Below are positions 35,367 to 44,868 of a stretch of 64,000 bases of DNA, piece after piece; position 1 is the first letter of the stretch; the number at the start of each line of letters is the position of its first letter. Source of the DNA: Candidatus Manganitrophaceae bacterium. Its GTDB lineage: Bacteria > Nitrospirota > Nitrospiria > SBBL01 > Manganitrophaceae. A program made the position numbers and the translations under genes. Under the pieces are notes generated by a model. That model searched no databases and was not told the origin of the DNA. It was given only the letters and a program-made list of their open reading frames with translations. The DNA is taken from contig JACQEZ010000015.1 in the NCBI GenBank assembly GCA_016200325.1, positions 1 to 64,000 of the forward strand, given 5' to 3'.

Positions 35367-36190
35367 CCGATGCCGATAAACCGGCCTCCTCAATCGCGCA
35401 GATCCTGACGATTGCCGGCTCCGACTCCGGCGGCGGGGCCGGCATCCAAGCCGACATCAAAGCGATCCAGGCGAACGGCGCGTTCGCGATGTCGGTCCTC
35501 ACCTCGATCACGGCGCAAAACACCCGCACCGTGACGACCGCGTTTGACCTTCCGCTCAGGGTGGTAGAGGCGCAGATCCGGGCGATCTTCGATGATTTCA
35601 CCGTCGCCGCCGTCAAGACCGGGATGCTCTCCTCTAAAGCGATCGTCAAGCGGGTGGCGCTTCTGCTCAAAGAAGTCGGCGCCCCGAACCTCGTCGTCGA
35701 TCCGGTCATGGTCTCCAAAAGCGGCTATCCGCTCCTGAAACCGGACGCGATCACACTGATGCGGACCGATCTGTTTCCGCTGGCGGCGCTGGTGACGCCG
35801 AACATCCACGAGGCCGAACTGTTGACCGGGATGAAGATCCGAACCCTCTCCGACGCGGAGGCCGCCGCACGTAAGATCCATCCGCTCGGCTGCCGTGCCG
35901 TTCTGATCAAGGGAGGACACCTGTTGGAAGAGCGGGGATGTGACCTCCTCTTCGACGGGAAGGAGACCACCCTCTATCGAACCGAGTTTATCGACTCGCA
36001 GCACACCCATGGAACCGGCTGCACCTACTCCGCCGCCATCGCCGCACGCCTCGGACAGGGGAAGCCGCTCAAAGAGGCGATCCGGGAGGCGAAAGGCTAT
36101 GTCACCGAGGCGATCCGCCACGGCCTCGCCATCGGCCATGGACAGGGACCGACCGATCATTTCTACTTCCTCCCGTCCCGAACCGTATGA
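35354..36190 (+). CDS. thiD: Hydroxymethylpyrimidine (phosphate) kinase ThiD
   Basis: A 278-residue ribokinase-fold kinase that phosphorylates HMP and HMP-phosphate. It shows the typical start [50 protein letters not shown] and the anion-hole [15 protein letters not shown] with the catalytic Asp/Cys region. I chose ATG 35354, preceded by GGAAG and overlapping the tenA stop, over the longer frame to 35318. It overlaps the next gene by 4 bases. Confidence 0.95.
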   Translation: MAGIADADKPASSIAQILTIAGSDSGGGAGIQADIKAIQANGAFAMSVLTSITAQNTRTVTTAFDLPLRVVEAQIRAIFDDFTVAAVKTGMLSSKAIVKRVALLLKEVGAPNLVVDPVMVSKSGYPLLKPDAITLMRTDLFPLAALVTPNIHEAELLTGMKIRTLSDAEAAARKIHPLGCRAVLIKGGHLLEERGCDLLFDGKETTLYRTEFIDSQHTHGTGCTYSAAIAARLGQGKPLKEAIREAKGYVTEAIRHGLAIGHGQGPTDHFYFLPSRTV

Positions 36191-37005
36191 CGGCACTCCC
36201 TATGACCCCGCTACGGTTAATTGACCGCTTCGATCACTTTCTGATCGATCTCGACGGGGTGGTCTATATCGGCGACCGGCCGACCCCCCGCGCCGCCGAG
36301 ACGCTGAATGCTTTGCATGCCGCCGGAAAGAAACGGCGCTTCATTACGAACGACCCCCGGCACACCGCCGACGTCTATGCGCAAAAACTCCGCCGCCTCG
36401 ACATCCCCGCCGAGCCGACTGAGTTTTTGACCTCCGGACGCGCCGCCGCGCTCTATCTACAGAAGGAAGGACGCCTCTCGGAACCGGTCTTCGTCGTCGG
36501 GAGCGACGGCCTCCGATCGGAGATTGAATCGGTGGGAGGATGCGTGCTGGAAGGAGCGGAGGGGGTTGGGGCGCGGATCGTCGTGGTGGGAGGACACGAA
36601 GCGTTCTCGTATCCGGAGCTAAAGATCGCCGCCCTCGCCATCCAACGCGGGGCGACCTTTATTGCGACGAACCGAGATGCCACTTTTCCGATGCCTGACG
36701 GGCTCTGGCCCGGCACCGGGCCGATCGTCGCCGCCATTGAGTATGCCACCGGCGTGGCGCCGGTCGTCGTCGGAAAGCCGGAGAAGGCGGTCTTTGAGAT
36801 CGCGCTCGGCCTCTTCCCACCGGGGGGGAGAACCGCGATGATCGGCGACCGGCTCGACTCGGACATTTTGGGCGGCCGGCGCGCCGGGCTTGCGACGATT
36901 CTGGTCCTCTCCGGCTGCACCTCACGGACCGAGGCGGAGCGAAGCCCGATCCATCCCGATTATATTATCGAGAACCTTGCGCAGATTGCCACGCCGCTTT
37001 CTTGA
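36187..37005 (+). CDS. HAD-IIA family phosphatase (NagD-like)
   Basis: A 272-residue HAD hydrolase with a C2 cap. The nucleophile is Asp21 and the acid/base Asp23 in IDLDGVVYIG; FITND (motif II region), GKPEKAVFE with the conserved Lys (motif III), and IGDRLDSDILGGRRAGL (motif IV) follow. NagD-type enzymes dephosphorylate nucleotides or sugar phosphates. The ATGA overlap with thiD suggests operon expression, perhaps in vitamin metabolism (thiamine phosphate or pyridoxal phosphate), but the substrate is not shown. Its 3' end overlaps the convergent GNAT gene by 41 bases. Confidence 0.9.
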   Translation: MTALPMTPLRLIDRFDHFLIDLDGVVYIGDRPTPRAAETLNALHAAGKKRRFITNDPRHTADVYAQKLRRLDIPAEPTEFLTSGRAAALYLQKEGRLSEPVFVVGSDGLRSEIESVGGCVLEGAEGVGARIVVVGGHEAFSYPELKIAALAIQRGATFIATNRDATFPMPDGLWPGTGPIVAAIEYATGVAPVVVGKPEKAVFEIALGLFPPGGRTAMIGDRLDSDILGGRRAGLATILVLSGCTSRTEAERSPIHPDYIIENLAQIATPLS

Positions 37006-37456
37006 TCGAGAAAAGATCGAGGTCGACCAGCGGCCCCTTCGACGAGAGCCGCCCTTGAAACCGTCCCTCACACGTCATCCCGACTTTTTCCAAGACACGG
37101 ATCGAAGCAAGGTTGTTCGGAAGCGACTTTGCTTCCACCCGGTCCAAACCCATCCCCTCGAATCCAAAACCGACGACCGCGCGGCACGCTTCGGTCATGT
37201 AGCCGCGGCCGGTATAGATATTCATCAAGATGAATCCGACTTCCGCGCTGCGCGCCTCCCGCTCCCAGCGGATATAGCCGATCGTTCCGATCGGCTGATC
37301 GCTCTCAGCAAGGTGGATTTTCCAGTTGCTCGGAAGACCCGGCAGCGCCTGCGCCGCGGCGTCGCGGCCGTTCCAGGCGAAGGCCGGCTGCACGGCATCG
37401 TCGGGACCGACCAGATAAAGGTGTTCTGTTTTGAGCGGAGGGGGCGTCCAAGGCAT
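36965..37456 (-). CDS. GNAT-family N-acetyltransferase (RimJ/RimL-like)
   Basis: A 163-residue acetyltransferase of the GNAT_3 type: motif A region AEVGFILMNIYTGRGYMTEACRAVV holds the acetyl-CoA-binding RGYMTEA, and NNLASIRVLEKVGM is the conserved motif B. The N-terminus is shorter than in typical RimJ/L proteins (about 180 residues), so the first strand may be reduced. The substrate is unknown. The ribosome-binding site GAGGAATCG precedes the ATG. It ends inside the last codons of the HAD phosphatase gene on the other strand. Confidence 0.85.
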   Translation of the reverse strand: MPWTPPPLKTEHLYLVGPDDAVQPAFAWNGRDAAAQALPGLPSNWKIHLAESDQPIGTIGYIRWEREARSAEVGFILMNIYTGRGYMTEACRAVVGFGFEGMGLDRVEAKSLPNNLASIRVLEKVGMTCEGRFQGRLSSKGPLVDLDLFSIKKAAWQSAQGSR

Positions 37457-37563
37457 CGATTCCTCATTCGTTTAGTAACATGAAATACCAAGAGGGAGAA
37501 AACCAAAGTCTCGCAAGGCGATGCCATTGTTCCATACTTCACCCCGCGCATCAAGCGGGAAAA

Positions 37564-39951
37564 TTATTTCAGATGAAATCGATAGGGAAGGTAAACGGAG
37601 AAGCGCGATCCTTTCCCGATCTCACTCGTCACATGAACCTCTCCCCTCAAAAGACCGACCAGGTCCCTGACGATGGTGAGCCCCAGGCCGGTCCCGCCGA
37701 ACTCCCGCGTGGCGGTGGCGTCGGCCTGGTGAAAGGCATCGAAGATGCGCGGCAGCTCCTTGGACGGAATGCCGATGCCGGTGTCTTCCACCGTCATTTC
37801 GACCCCTCCTCTTTCCGGGAAATTCCGAACCGCGATTCGAATCTCTCCCTCTTCGGTAAATTTGATCGCGTTTGAGAGCAGGTTGGAGAGGATCTGCCGG
37901 ATCTTCTGCGGATCCGATTCGATCACCGGAAGGTCGGGAGGCAGGTCTAGGTCGGTGGAGAACGATTTCCGGGCGATCAGCGGCCACATCCCCGCGACCA
38001 CCTCTCGTGCGATCGGAGCGATCTCCACCTCACCGATCTCGAGCGAGACTTTCCCCGACTCGACTTTGGAGAAATCGAGAATTTGATTGATTAGATCGAG
38101 CAGCTCTCCCGCATTCCCGCGTACCCCTTCGAGCGCCGACCGCTGCTTCCCGTCAATCACGCCATAAGTCCCATCCAGCAGAAGATCGGTGTAGCCGAGG
38201 ACGCTGTTCAACGGGGTTCTCAGCTCATGGGATACATTGGAAATCAGCTGCGACTTCACCCGGCTCGCCGCTTCGGCCTCGTCTGTTTTTTGCTTCAACT
38301 CCTCCTCGGAATGTTTTTGGTCGGTAATGTCGAGCACCGTTCCAATGAAGCGGACCGGCCGATCCGCAGAATCAAAGAAAACCTGTCCGCGGGCCGCCAG
38401 CCAGCGGGGCTGGCCTCCCTGGAGCGGGACCGTCCGGAATTCGATCGAGTATCTCCCCCCGCTCGCCGGATCGATTGCACGGTCGACCGCCTCGCGCACC
38501 CGCTCCCGGTCGTCCGGGTGAACCTGCTGCAAGAAGAGGGAAAAATCGACCTCCGCCTCCGGCGGCAGACCGAAAATCTCTTTACATCGAACCGACCACG
38601 CCAACGCGCCGGTGACCGGGTTGTAATCCCACGTTCCGAGCCCCGTCGACTCAACCGCCAGCCGCAGCCGGTCCTCACTCTCGCGCAACGCCGACTCCGC
38701 CTTCTTCTGCTCGGTTACATCTCGAAGGGTCGTCAAGAGACACGGCTCCCCCTGCAGCGCCACCTTTTCCAGAGAGAGTTGGATCTGGCGCACCTCCCCC
38801 GACCGGCGGCGGACCGCCACCTCCAAATTGCGTAGGCTTCCCCCCTTCTCCAGCAGCAAGAGGGCCTCCTCTCGCTGTTTGGGATCGACGTAGAGATCCA
38901 AGTCCAGCGTCGTGCGGCCGAGGGTCTCGTCGCGGCGGTATCCGAAGAGACCGACCCAGGCGTCATTCACCTCGATGAACGCGCCATCCGACTGCCGGGT
39001 GATCGACTGCGCGTCGGGACTCGACCGGAATGCCTTCGCGAAGCGCTCTTCCGAGACCGAGAGCGCCTCCTCCGTCCGCCGCCGCTGCGAGATCACCGAG
39101 GCCAACACTAAAATGGTCAGGGTCATCGTCCCTATGAACGCTTGGAGCAGCAGAAGCGACTCATTTAGATCACCGGTGAAAAAAGGGCCAAACCCGCGAA
39201 GAGTTCCGCGCATCGCAACGGCCGACATCAGCAGGGTCACCGCGGCCGCCCCCCGCCGTCCCATGCGGAAAGCGACCCAGAGAAGGAAAGGGACCACGAG
39301 GTATTCGAACGGATAATTTTTGGTGTTGGAGGGAAACCATCCGCCGAAAACGATCTGCTCGATGACAAAAACAAAGAGGAGGAGCAACGTCGCTTCGAGC
39401 CCTTTGCGAAGGGTCAAGCGAGGAAACGGCCGCGCTCCCCAGATCAGGAGGAAAGGAGCCACCGTCAGGTCGCTCACCATATCGCCCAGCCACCAGGTCA
39501 ACCCGATCAGCCCCAACTCCCCCCCGCGTGCCACGCCGCCGAGCAGGAGGCTGGTGACACCGAAGGAGGCGCTGATCGCGGTGCTGACGGCCGTCGCGAG
39601 AACGTACTTAAAAATATCGGTCGGCCGATCGAACGCGTGGCAACCGTTCGCGAAAAACCGGACCAACCAGGCCCCGACGACCGCTTCCAGCGTATTTCCG
39701 ACTGCGATGCCGAGAGAGGTGGCGGTCGCCCCCGCCGTCGCCAGATTCACCAGGAAGGCGCCGATGAATACACCGGGCCAGAGCCGGAATCCAAAAAACA
39801 GAAGCGCGGCGAGTGAAAGCCCCGCGGGCGGCCAGACCGCCGTCGCGCTGGCGTTGAAAAACGCCAAAGAGAGGCCGAGTCTGCCGGAGAGGAAGTAGAC
39901 AGCGATGAAGAGGGGAATCGTCACAAAATGTGAGGGAAAATCTTTTTTCAT
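37564..39951 (-). CDS. MASE1-PAS-PAS sensor histidine kinase
   Basis: A 795-residue membrane kinase. Residues about 1-290 form a MASE1 region with eight or so helices (signature NASATAVWPPAGLSLAALL). Two PAS domains follow (about 310-430 and 435-560), then HisKA with His575 in SNVSHELRTP and HATPase (N-box NLLSNAIKFT; GTGLGL). I chose ATG 39951 over a GTG 14 codons upstream; neither has a ribosome-binding site. No response regulator is next to it; the partner is likely elsewhere. It is divergent from nuoA, and the roughly 190 bases between them should contain both promoters. Confidence 0.9.
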   Translation of the reverse strand: MKKDFPSHFVTIPLFIAVYFLSGRLGLSLAFFNASATAVWPPAGLSLAALLFFGFRLWPGVFIGAFLVNLATAGATATSLGIAVGNTLEAVVGAWLVRFFANGCHAFDRPTDIFKYVLATAVSTAISASFGVTSLLLGGVARGGELGLIGLTWWLGDMVSDLTVAPFLLIWGARPFPRLTLRKGLEATLLLLFVFVIEQIVFGGWFPSNTKNYPFEYLVVPFLLWVAFRMGRRGAAAVTLLMSAVAMRGTLRGFGPFFTGDLNESLLLLQAFIGTMTLTILVLASVISQRRRTEEALSVSEERFAKAFRSSPDAQSITRQSDGAFIEVNDAWVGLFGYRRDETLGRTTLDLDLYVDPKQREEALLLLEKGGSLRNLEVAVRRRSGEVRQIQLSLEKVALQGEPCLLTTLRDVTEQKKAESALRESEDRLRLAVESTGLGTWDYNPVTGALAWSVRCKEIFGLPPEAEVDFSLFLQQVHPDDRERVREAVDRAIDPASGGRYSIEFRTVPLQGGQPRWLAARGQVFFDSADRPVRFIGTVLDITDQKHSEEELKQKTDEAEAASRVKSQLISNVSHELRTPLNSVLGYTDLLLDGTYGVIDGKQRSALEGVRGNAGELLDLINQILDFSKVESGKVSLEIGEVEIAPIAREVVAGMWPLIARKSFSTDLDLPPDLPVIESDPQKIRQILSNLLSNAIKFTEEGEIRIAVRNFPERGGVEMTVEDTGIGIPSKELPRIFDAFHQADATATREFGGTGLGLTIVRDLVGLLRGEVHVTSEIGKGSRFSVYLPYRFHLK

Positions 39952-40140
39952 TTTCGTCTGCCGACAGATTCGGAAGTGCGGAGAACGAGGCACGCCAACG
40001 GGTCAGGCGATTATCATAGCACACCATTTCCGAGATTCAATCTTTATCCCGGCCTGGACCTCTTTCAACCCGAAACAATCCTTATCCAAAAAGCTATCAC
40101 CCCCACGGCTAATTGTTTCGCTTCGTCGGCTCCTCCTAGA

Positions 40141-40536
40141 ATGGAAACACAACCTGGATTGGTTATGGACCTTTGGCCCCTCGGAATCTACTTCGTGCTT
40201 GTGATCGCCCTGACGGTCGGAATGCTGACCCTCTCGGCCCTCTTAGGAGAACGGCATCACAACACCTTGACCGACACCCCCTACGAGTCCGGGATCCTGC
40301 CGACCGGCTCGGCCCAGCTTCGGCTCTCCGCCAAGTTTTACCTGGTGGCGATGTTCTTCGTGATCTTCGATCTGGAGGCGGCCTTTGTCTATGCCTGGGC
40401 GGTGGCGGCCCGCGAGCTCGGCTGGATCGGCTGGGGCGAGATCGCCCTCTTCATCGGCGTCTTGCTCGCGGCGCTGGTTTACCTGGCGCGGCTCGGCGCC
40501 CTCGATTGGGGTTCGGCGCGGTGGTACTCCCATTAG
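40141..40536 (+). CDS. nuoA: NADH-quinone oxidoreductase subunit A
   Basis: A 131-residue, three-helix membrane subunit. YESGILPTGSAQLRLSAKFY and LVAMFFVIFDLEAAFVYAWAV match NuoA closely, including the ESG form of the loop seen in the E. coli-type enzyme. The open frame extends to 39976, but ATG 40141 gives the family length; METQPGLVM precedes the first helix and ATG 40165 is an alternative. First gene of a 13-gene nuo operon. Confidence 0.93.
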   Translation: METQPGLVMDLWPLGIYFVLVIALTVGMLTLSALLGERHHNTLTDTPYESGILPTGSAQLRLSAKFYLVAMFFVIFDLEAAFVYAWAVAARELGWIGWGEIALFIGVLLAALVYLARLGALDWGSARWYSH

Positions 40537-40641
40537 GAAAAAGCGCGGTCAGCGATCCGCTCTGAGCTCAAGATAAGTTAGAAGAGGTCTCGGCCGATTG
40601 CTTATTTATGATTTACCCATAGTAGAAAGGATCCCCATCGG

Positions 40642-41331
40642 ATGCGCGGCTGGTTTGGCAAACAGAACCCTAAAGAAAATAATCCGAATTCCTCCGATCT
40701 CCCGAATCCCAATTCCAATGAAGCGCCGCACGGCAACGTCGCCCTCTCCCGGCTCGAAGCGCTCGTCGCGTGGGGCCGGAAGAATTCGATCTGGCCGTTT
40801 AACTTCGGCCTCTCCTGCTGTTATGTCGAGATGGCGACCAGCTTGACAAGCAAGTACGATCTGGCCCGATTCGGCTCGGAGGTGATTCGCGGAACCCCGC
40901 GCGAGGCCGATCTGATGATCGTCTCCGGAACGGTTTTCTATAAGGCCGCTCCGATGATCAAAATGCTCTATCAGCAAATGATGGCGCCGCGCTGGGTGAT
41001 CGCGATGGGTTCGTGCGCCAACTCCGACGGAATGTTCGACGTCTACAGTGTGATTCAGGGGGTCGATAAATTTCTGCCGGTCGATGTCTACGTCCAAGGA
41101 TGTCCCCCCCGGCCCGACAGCCTGATGGAAGGGCTGCTCCTGCTGCAAAACCTGGTCGGAAAAGAGCGGCGTCCGCTGAGTTGGGTCGTCGGCCCGCAAG
41201 GGGTGCAGCGGCCGGCCTTCCCCGCACAGCGCGAGCTGAAGCGGCCGAAGCGCCAATCGATCGGCCGGCTCACCCCGCCCGATTACGCGTCACACGATCT
41301 GGCCCTCGGAGGCAAAGATGCCGGGCGCTGA
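40642..41331 (+). CDS. nuoB: NADH-quinone oxidoreductase subunit B
   Basis: A 229-residue peripheral-arm subunit that holds cluster N2, the last Fe-S centre before quinone. The ligands are the tandem Cys in LSCCYVEM plus GSCANSDG and VQGCPPRP. An Asn/Pro/Ser-rich linker (about residues 8-32) precedes the conserved core and a basic Arg/Lys tail follows. It overlaps nuoCD by 14 bases. The nuoA-nuoB gap of about 105 bases shows nothing recognised. Confidence 0.95.
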   Translation: MRGWFGKQNPKENNPNSSDLPNPNSNEAPHGNVALSRLEALVAWGRKNSIWPFNFGLSCCYVEMATSLTSKYDLARFGSEVIRGTPREADLMIVSGTVFYKAAPMIKMLYQQMMAPRWVIAMGSCANSDGMFDVYSVIQGVDKFLPVDVYVQGCPPRPDSLMEGLLLLQNLVGKERRPLSWVVGPQGVQRPAFPAQRELKRPKRQSIGRLTPPDYASHDLALGGKDAGR

Positions 41332-43066
41332 ACGCCCCTTAATCGAGGCGATCCGAGCCCAAGCCGGACCGGCGCTTCTTTCTGCGCCGCCGACCGTCGA
41401 TGGCATCCCGACCTTCTGGATGGCCAAGGAGAAGATTCCGGCGGTGCTCCGGTATATGAAAGAGGGAATCGATCGTCCCTACAAAATGCTTTACGATCTG
41501 ACCGGCGTCGACGAGCGGGCCCGCAACCCCCAGCCCGGTCTGCCGCAGAGCGATTTCACGGTCGTCTACCATCTCTACTCGGTCGACCGAAATGCCTACG
41601 TCCGCTTCAAGGTGCCGCTGCGGGAGAAATCGCCCTCCGTTCAGACAATCACGAATCTCTGGCCGTCGGCCGACTGGTACGAGCGGGAGACGTGGGACAT
41701 GTTCGGCATCGTCTTCGACGGCCATCCCCATCTGGTCCGCATTCTGATGCCGCGCGATTGGGAAGGCCACCCCCTTCGGAAAGACCACCCCGCCCGGGGG
41801 ACCGAGCTCGGCCTGAACATGCCCGACCGGAAAATGGTCGAGGAGCAGGAGCAACTCCGCTTTGAACCGAAAGAGTGGGGGATGAAGCGAAGCGACGACG
41901 GCACCGACTTCATCTTCTTGAATTTGGGACCGCAACACCCCGGCACCCATGGCATTTTACGTGTCGTCTTACAGCTCGACGGCGAGATCATTCTCGATGC
42001 GGTCCCCGACATCGGCTTTCATCATCGGGGACAGGAGAAAATCGCCGAGCGGCAGACCTGGTATACCTATCTCCCCTATACCGACCGGGTCGACTATCTC
42101 TCCGGCGTGATCAACAACCTCGCCTACCTCACGGCGCTGGAGAAGCTCGCCGGCATCGATATCCCTCCGCGGGCCCAGGTGATTCGGGTGATGATGTGCG
42201 AGCTGTATCGGATCACCAATCACCTCGTCTGGCTTGGAACCTTCGCCCAAGATGTCGGACAGCTCTCGCCGGTTTTTTACGCCTTCAACGATCGGGAGCG
42301 CGCCTATGCGATCAGCGAGGCGATCTGCGGGGCGCGGATGCACCCGAATTGGTTTCGTCCGGGGGGAACCGCACAAGACCTACCGATCGGATGGGAGCGG
42401 CTCTTCCGAGACTTTCTCGACTATTTTCCGGCGCGCCTTGCCGAATATGAAGAGGAGATCATCCAGAATCGGATTTTTAAAGCGCGGACGAAAGGGGTCG
42501 GGCAGACCGACATCGATGAGGCAATCGAATGGGGAATGACCGGGCCGAACCTCCGCGCCTGCGGATTGGGATTGGACTTCCGGAGGGCCCACCCCTATTC
42601 GGGCTACAATCAATTCGACTTCGAGATCCCGACCGGAAAGAACGGTGACTGCTATGATCGCGCCCTCGTCCGGATGGAGGAGATGCGGCAAAGCCTGCGC
42701 ATCATCGACCAGTGCGTTCGACAGATGCCGGGCGGCCCTTATAAATCGACCCATCCGCTCGCCTCGCCGCCGCCGAAAGAGCGGACGATGCACGACATCG
42801 AGACCCTCATCGCCCATTTTTTAAATGTCAGCTGGGGCCCGGTCGTCCCTCCCGGCGAGGCGCTGGGGGCGATCGAAGCGAGCAAGGGGAACAATGGTTA
42901 CTATCTGATCAGCAACGGGAACACGACCTCGTATCGGACGCGCATCCGAACCCCGTCGTTCCCCCACATGCAGATGCTTCCCCTCCTCTGCCGGGGCCGG
43001 ACGATCTCCGATCTGGTCGCCGTTTTTGGAAGTGTCGATTTTGTCCTCTCGGACGTCGACCGGTGA
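41318..43066 (+). CDS. nuoC: NADH-quinone oxidoreductase fused subunit C/D
   Basis: A 582-residue fusion. Residues about 1-190 are NuoC ([33 protein letters not shown]), and residues about 200-582 are NuoD, the 49-kDa quinone-site subunit ([39 protein letters not shown]). The fusion is as in the E. coli-type complex I. NuoD forms the quinone pocket with NuoB. It is followed by nuoE after 33 bases. Confidence 0.95.
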   Translation: MPGAERPLIEAIRAQAGPALLSAPPTVDGIPTFWMAKEKIPAVLRYMKEGIDRPYKMLYDLTGVDERARNPQPGLPQSDFTVVYHLYSVDRNAYVRFKVPLREKSPSVQTITNLWPSADWYERETWDMFGIVFDGHPHLVRILMPRDWEGHPLRKDHPARGTELGLNMPDRKMVEEQEQLRFEPKEWGMKRSDDGTDFIFLNLGPQHPGTHGILRVVLQLDGEIILDAVPDIGFHHRGQEKIAERQTWYTYLPYTDRVDYLSGVINNLAYLTALEKLAGIDIPPRAQVIRVMMCELYRITNHLVWLGTFAQDVGQLSPVFYAFNDRERAYAISEAICGARMHPNWFRPGGTAQDLPIGWERLFRDFLDYFPARLAEYEEEIIQNRIFKARTKGVGQTDIDEAIEWGMTGPNLRACGLGLDFRRAHPYSGYNQFDFEIPTGKNGDCYDRALVRMEEMRQSLRIIDQCVRQMPGGPYKSTHPLASPPPKERTMHDIETLIAHFLNVSWGPVVPPGEALGAIEASKGNNGYYLISNGNTTSYRTRIRTPSFPHMQMLPLLCRGRTISDLVAVFGSVDFVLSDVDR

Positions 43067-43099
43067 GAAGGAGATGAAACGAGAAGAGAGGAGTCCCCC

Positions 43100-43564
43100 T
43101 TGCTCAGTCCCGAGGAAAAAAAAGAGATCGAAGCCGAATTCACCCACTACCCGACCAAGCAGGCGGTCTGCATCGATGCGATGAAGGTCGTCCAGAAACA
43201 CCGGGGGTGGGTCTCCGATGAAGCGCTCCGGGACGTTGCCGCGCTCCTCGACATGGCCCCCGATGAGCTCGACGGAATCGCCACCTTCTACAACCGGATC
43301 TACCGTCGGCCGGTCGGCCGGCATGTCATCCTCCTCTGCGACAGCGTCAGCTGCTGGATCATGGGGTATGAGCGGATCCGAGGCGCTTTGATGGAGCGGC
43401 TCGGGATTCGTCTCGGCCAGACGACCGCCGATCATCGCTTCACTTTTTTGCCGAATGTCTGCCTCGGCGCCTGCGACCGGGCGCCGGTGATGATGGTGAA
43501 TGAAGACCTTCATCTCGACCTGAAGACCGAAAAAATAGAAAAAATCTTAGAGGAGTATTCATAA
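43100..43564 (+). CDS. nuoE: NADH-quinone oxidoreductase subunit E
   Basis: A 154-residue thioredoxin-like subunit of the NADH-dehydrogenase module with one [2Fe-2S] cluster (N1a): ligands CDSVSC and CLGAC. It starts with TTG at 43100, preceded by GAGAGGAG. It joins nuoF with a 2-base gap. Confidence 0.93.
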   Translation: MLSPEEKKEIEAEFTHYPTKQAVCIDAMKVVQKHRGWVSDEALRDVAALLDMAPDELDGIATFYNRIYRRPVGRHVILLCDSVSCWIMGYERIRGALMERLGIRLGQTTADHRFTFLPNVCLGACDRAPVMMVNEDLHLDLKTEKIEKILEEYS

Positions 43565-43566
43565 CG

Positions 43567-44868
43567 ATGCCGACCCTCGAAAAACCGCTCACCCAACACC
43601 TCCGGACCGACGGAACCCCGCTCGACTTGGATGCCTACGAACAGGCCGGCGGATATCAGGGGCTTCGAAAAGCACTCCAAATGTCGCCGGCGGAAGTCAC
43701 TGAGACGGTCAAGCGCGCCGGCCTGCGGGGCCGCGGCGGCGCCGGCTTCCCGACCGGGGTGAAATGGAGCCTCGTCCCGATGGGAGCGGGCGCGCCCCAT
43801 CCGAAATATCTGGTCGCCAACGCCGATGAGATGGAGCCGGGCGCCTTCAAAGACCGGCGTCTCCTGGAAGGAAATCCGCACCAATTGATTGAAGGGATGA
43901 TCATCGCCGCCTATGCGATTGAAGCCGATGTCGCCTACATTTTTCTTCGATGGGCCTACCGGCAAGCGCAGGAGGCGCTCTCGCGGGCGATCGCTGAAGC
44001 GACCGAGCGGGGATATCTCGGCCGGGAGATTCTCGGGTCGGGCCACGGTTTGAAAATGATCCTCCACGTCAGCGCAGGCCGGTATATCTGCGGCGAGGAG
44101 ACCGCCCTGCTCAACGCGTTGGAGGGGAAACGGGCCAATCCCCGCGCCAAACCTCCCTATCCGCAGACGGTCGGCCTTTGGGGTAAACCGACCGTGGTGA
44201 ACAATGTCGAAACGCTCTGTAATATCCCGCACATTTTGAAAAACGGCGCCGATTGGTTTAAGGGGCTCAGCCGGACGAAAGACGGCGGGACGAAACTCTA
44301 CGGCGCGAGCGGCAAAGTGAAGCGCCCCGGGCTTTGGGAGCTGCCGATGGGGACGCCGGCCCGCGAGATTCTCGAAGAACATGCCGGCGGAATGCGCGAC
44401 GGCCTCCGATTCCGCGCGGCGATCCCCGGCGGCGCTTCGACCGAATTCATCACCGACGCGCAGCTCGACGTCCCGATGGACTTCGATGCGCTCCGGACGG
44501 TCGGCAGCCGCCTCGGCACCGGGACGATGATCATCCTTGATGACCAGACCTGCCCGGTGGGACTCCTCTGGAATCTGGAGCAGTTCTTCGCGCAGGAGTC
44601 GTGCGGCTGGTGCACCCCCTGCTGGAGCGGGCTTTCCTGGGTGGAGCAGGTCTTGGGGGCGATGGAGCGGGGCGAGGGAGAAGAGAAAGATCTCGAGATC
44701 CTCCGAGAGCAGACGAAATTTATGGCTCCCGGAAATACCTTCTGCGCCCTCGCCCCCGGCGCGATGGAGCCGCTTGCAAGCGGCCTGAACTATTTTTGCG
44801 ACGATTTCAAACGGCATATCGATGAAAAGCGCTGCCCTTGGAGGATGAATGGCGACACTCTACGTTGA
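43567..44868 (+). CDS. nuoF: NADH-quinone oxidoreductase subunit F
   Basis: A 433-residue flavoprotein that oxidises NADH. It has the Gly-rich NADH/FMN motifs (RGRGGAGFPTGVKW, ICGEETALLNALEG) and, near the C-terminus, the [4Fe-4S] N3 ligands ESCGWCTPCWSG plus a later Cys in GNTFCALA. It overlaps nuoG by 20 bases, suggesting coupled translation. Confidence 0.95.
   Translation: MPTLEKPLTQHLRTDGTPLDLDAYEQAGGYQGLRKALQMSPAEVTETVKRAGLRGRGGAGFPTGVKWSLVPMGAGAPHPKYLVANADEMEPGAFKDRRLLEGNPHQLIEGMIIAAYAIEADVAYIFLRWAYRQAQEALSRAIAEATERGYLGREILGSGHGLKMILHVSAGRYICGEETALLNALEGKRANPRAKPPYPQTVGLWGKPTVVNNVETLCNIPHILKNGADWFKGLSRTKDGGTKLYGASGKVKRPGLWELPMGTPAREILEEHAGGMRDGLRFRAAIPGGASTEFITDAQLDVPMDFDALRTVGSRLGTGTMIILDDQTCPVGLLWNLEQFFAQESCGWCTPCWSGLSWVEQVLGAMERGEGEEKDLEILREQTKFMAPGNTFCALAPGAMEPLASGLNYFCDDFKRHIDEKRCPWRMNGDTLR

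Noticed and set aside
40260-40300. NuoA with ESG and not ECG, at first thought a lost conserved cysteine
   Set aside because: E. coli NuoA also has ESG at this place, so it is normal for this type of complex I.
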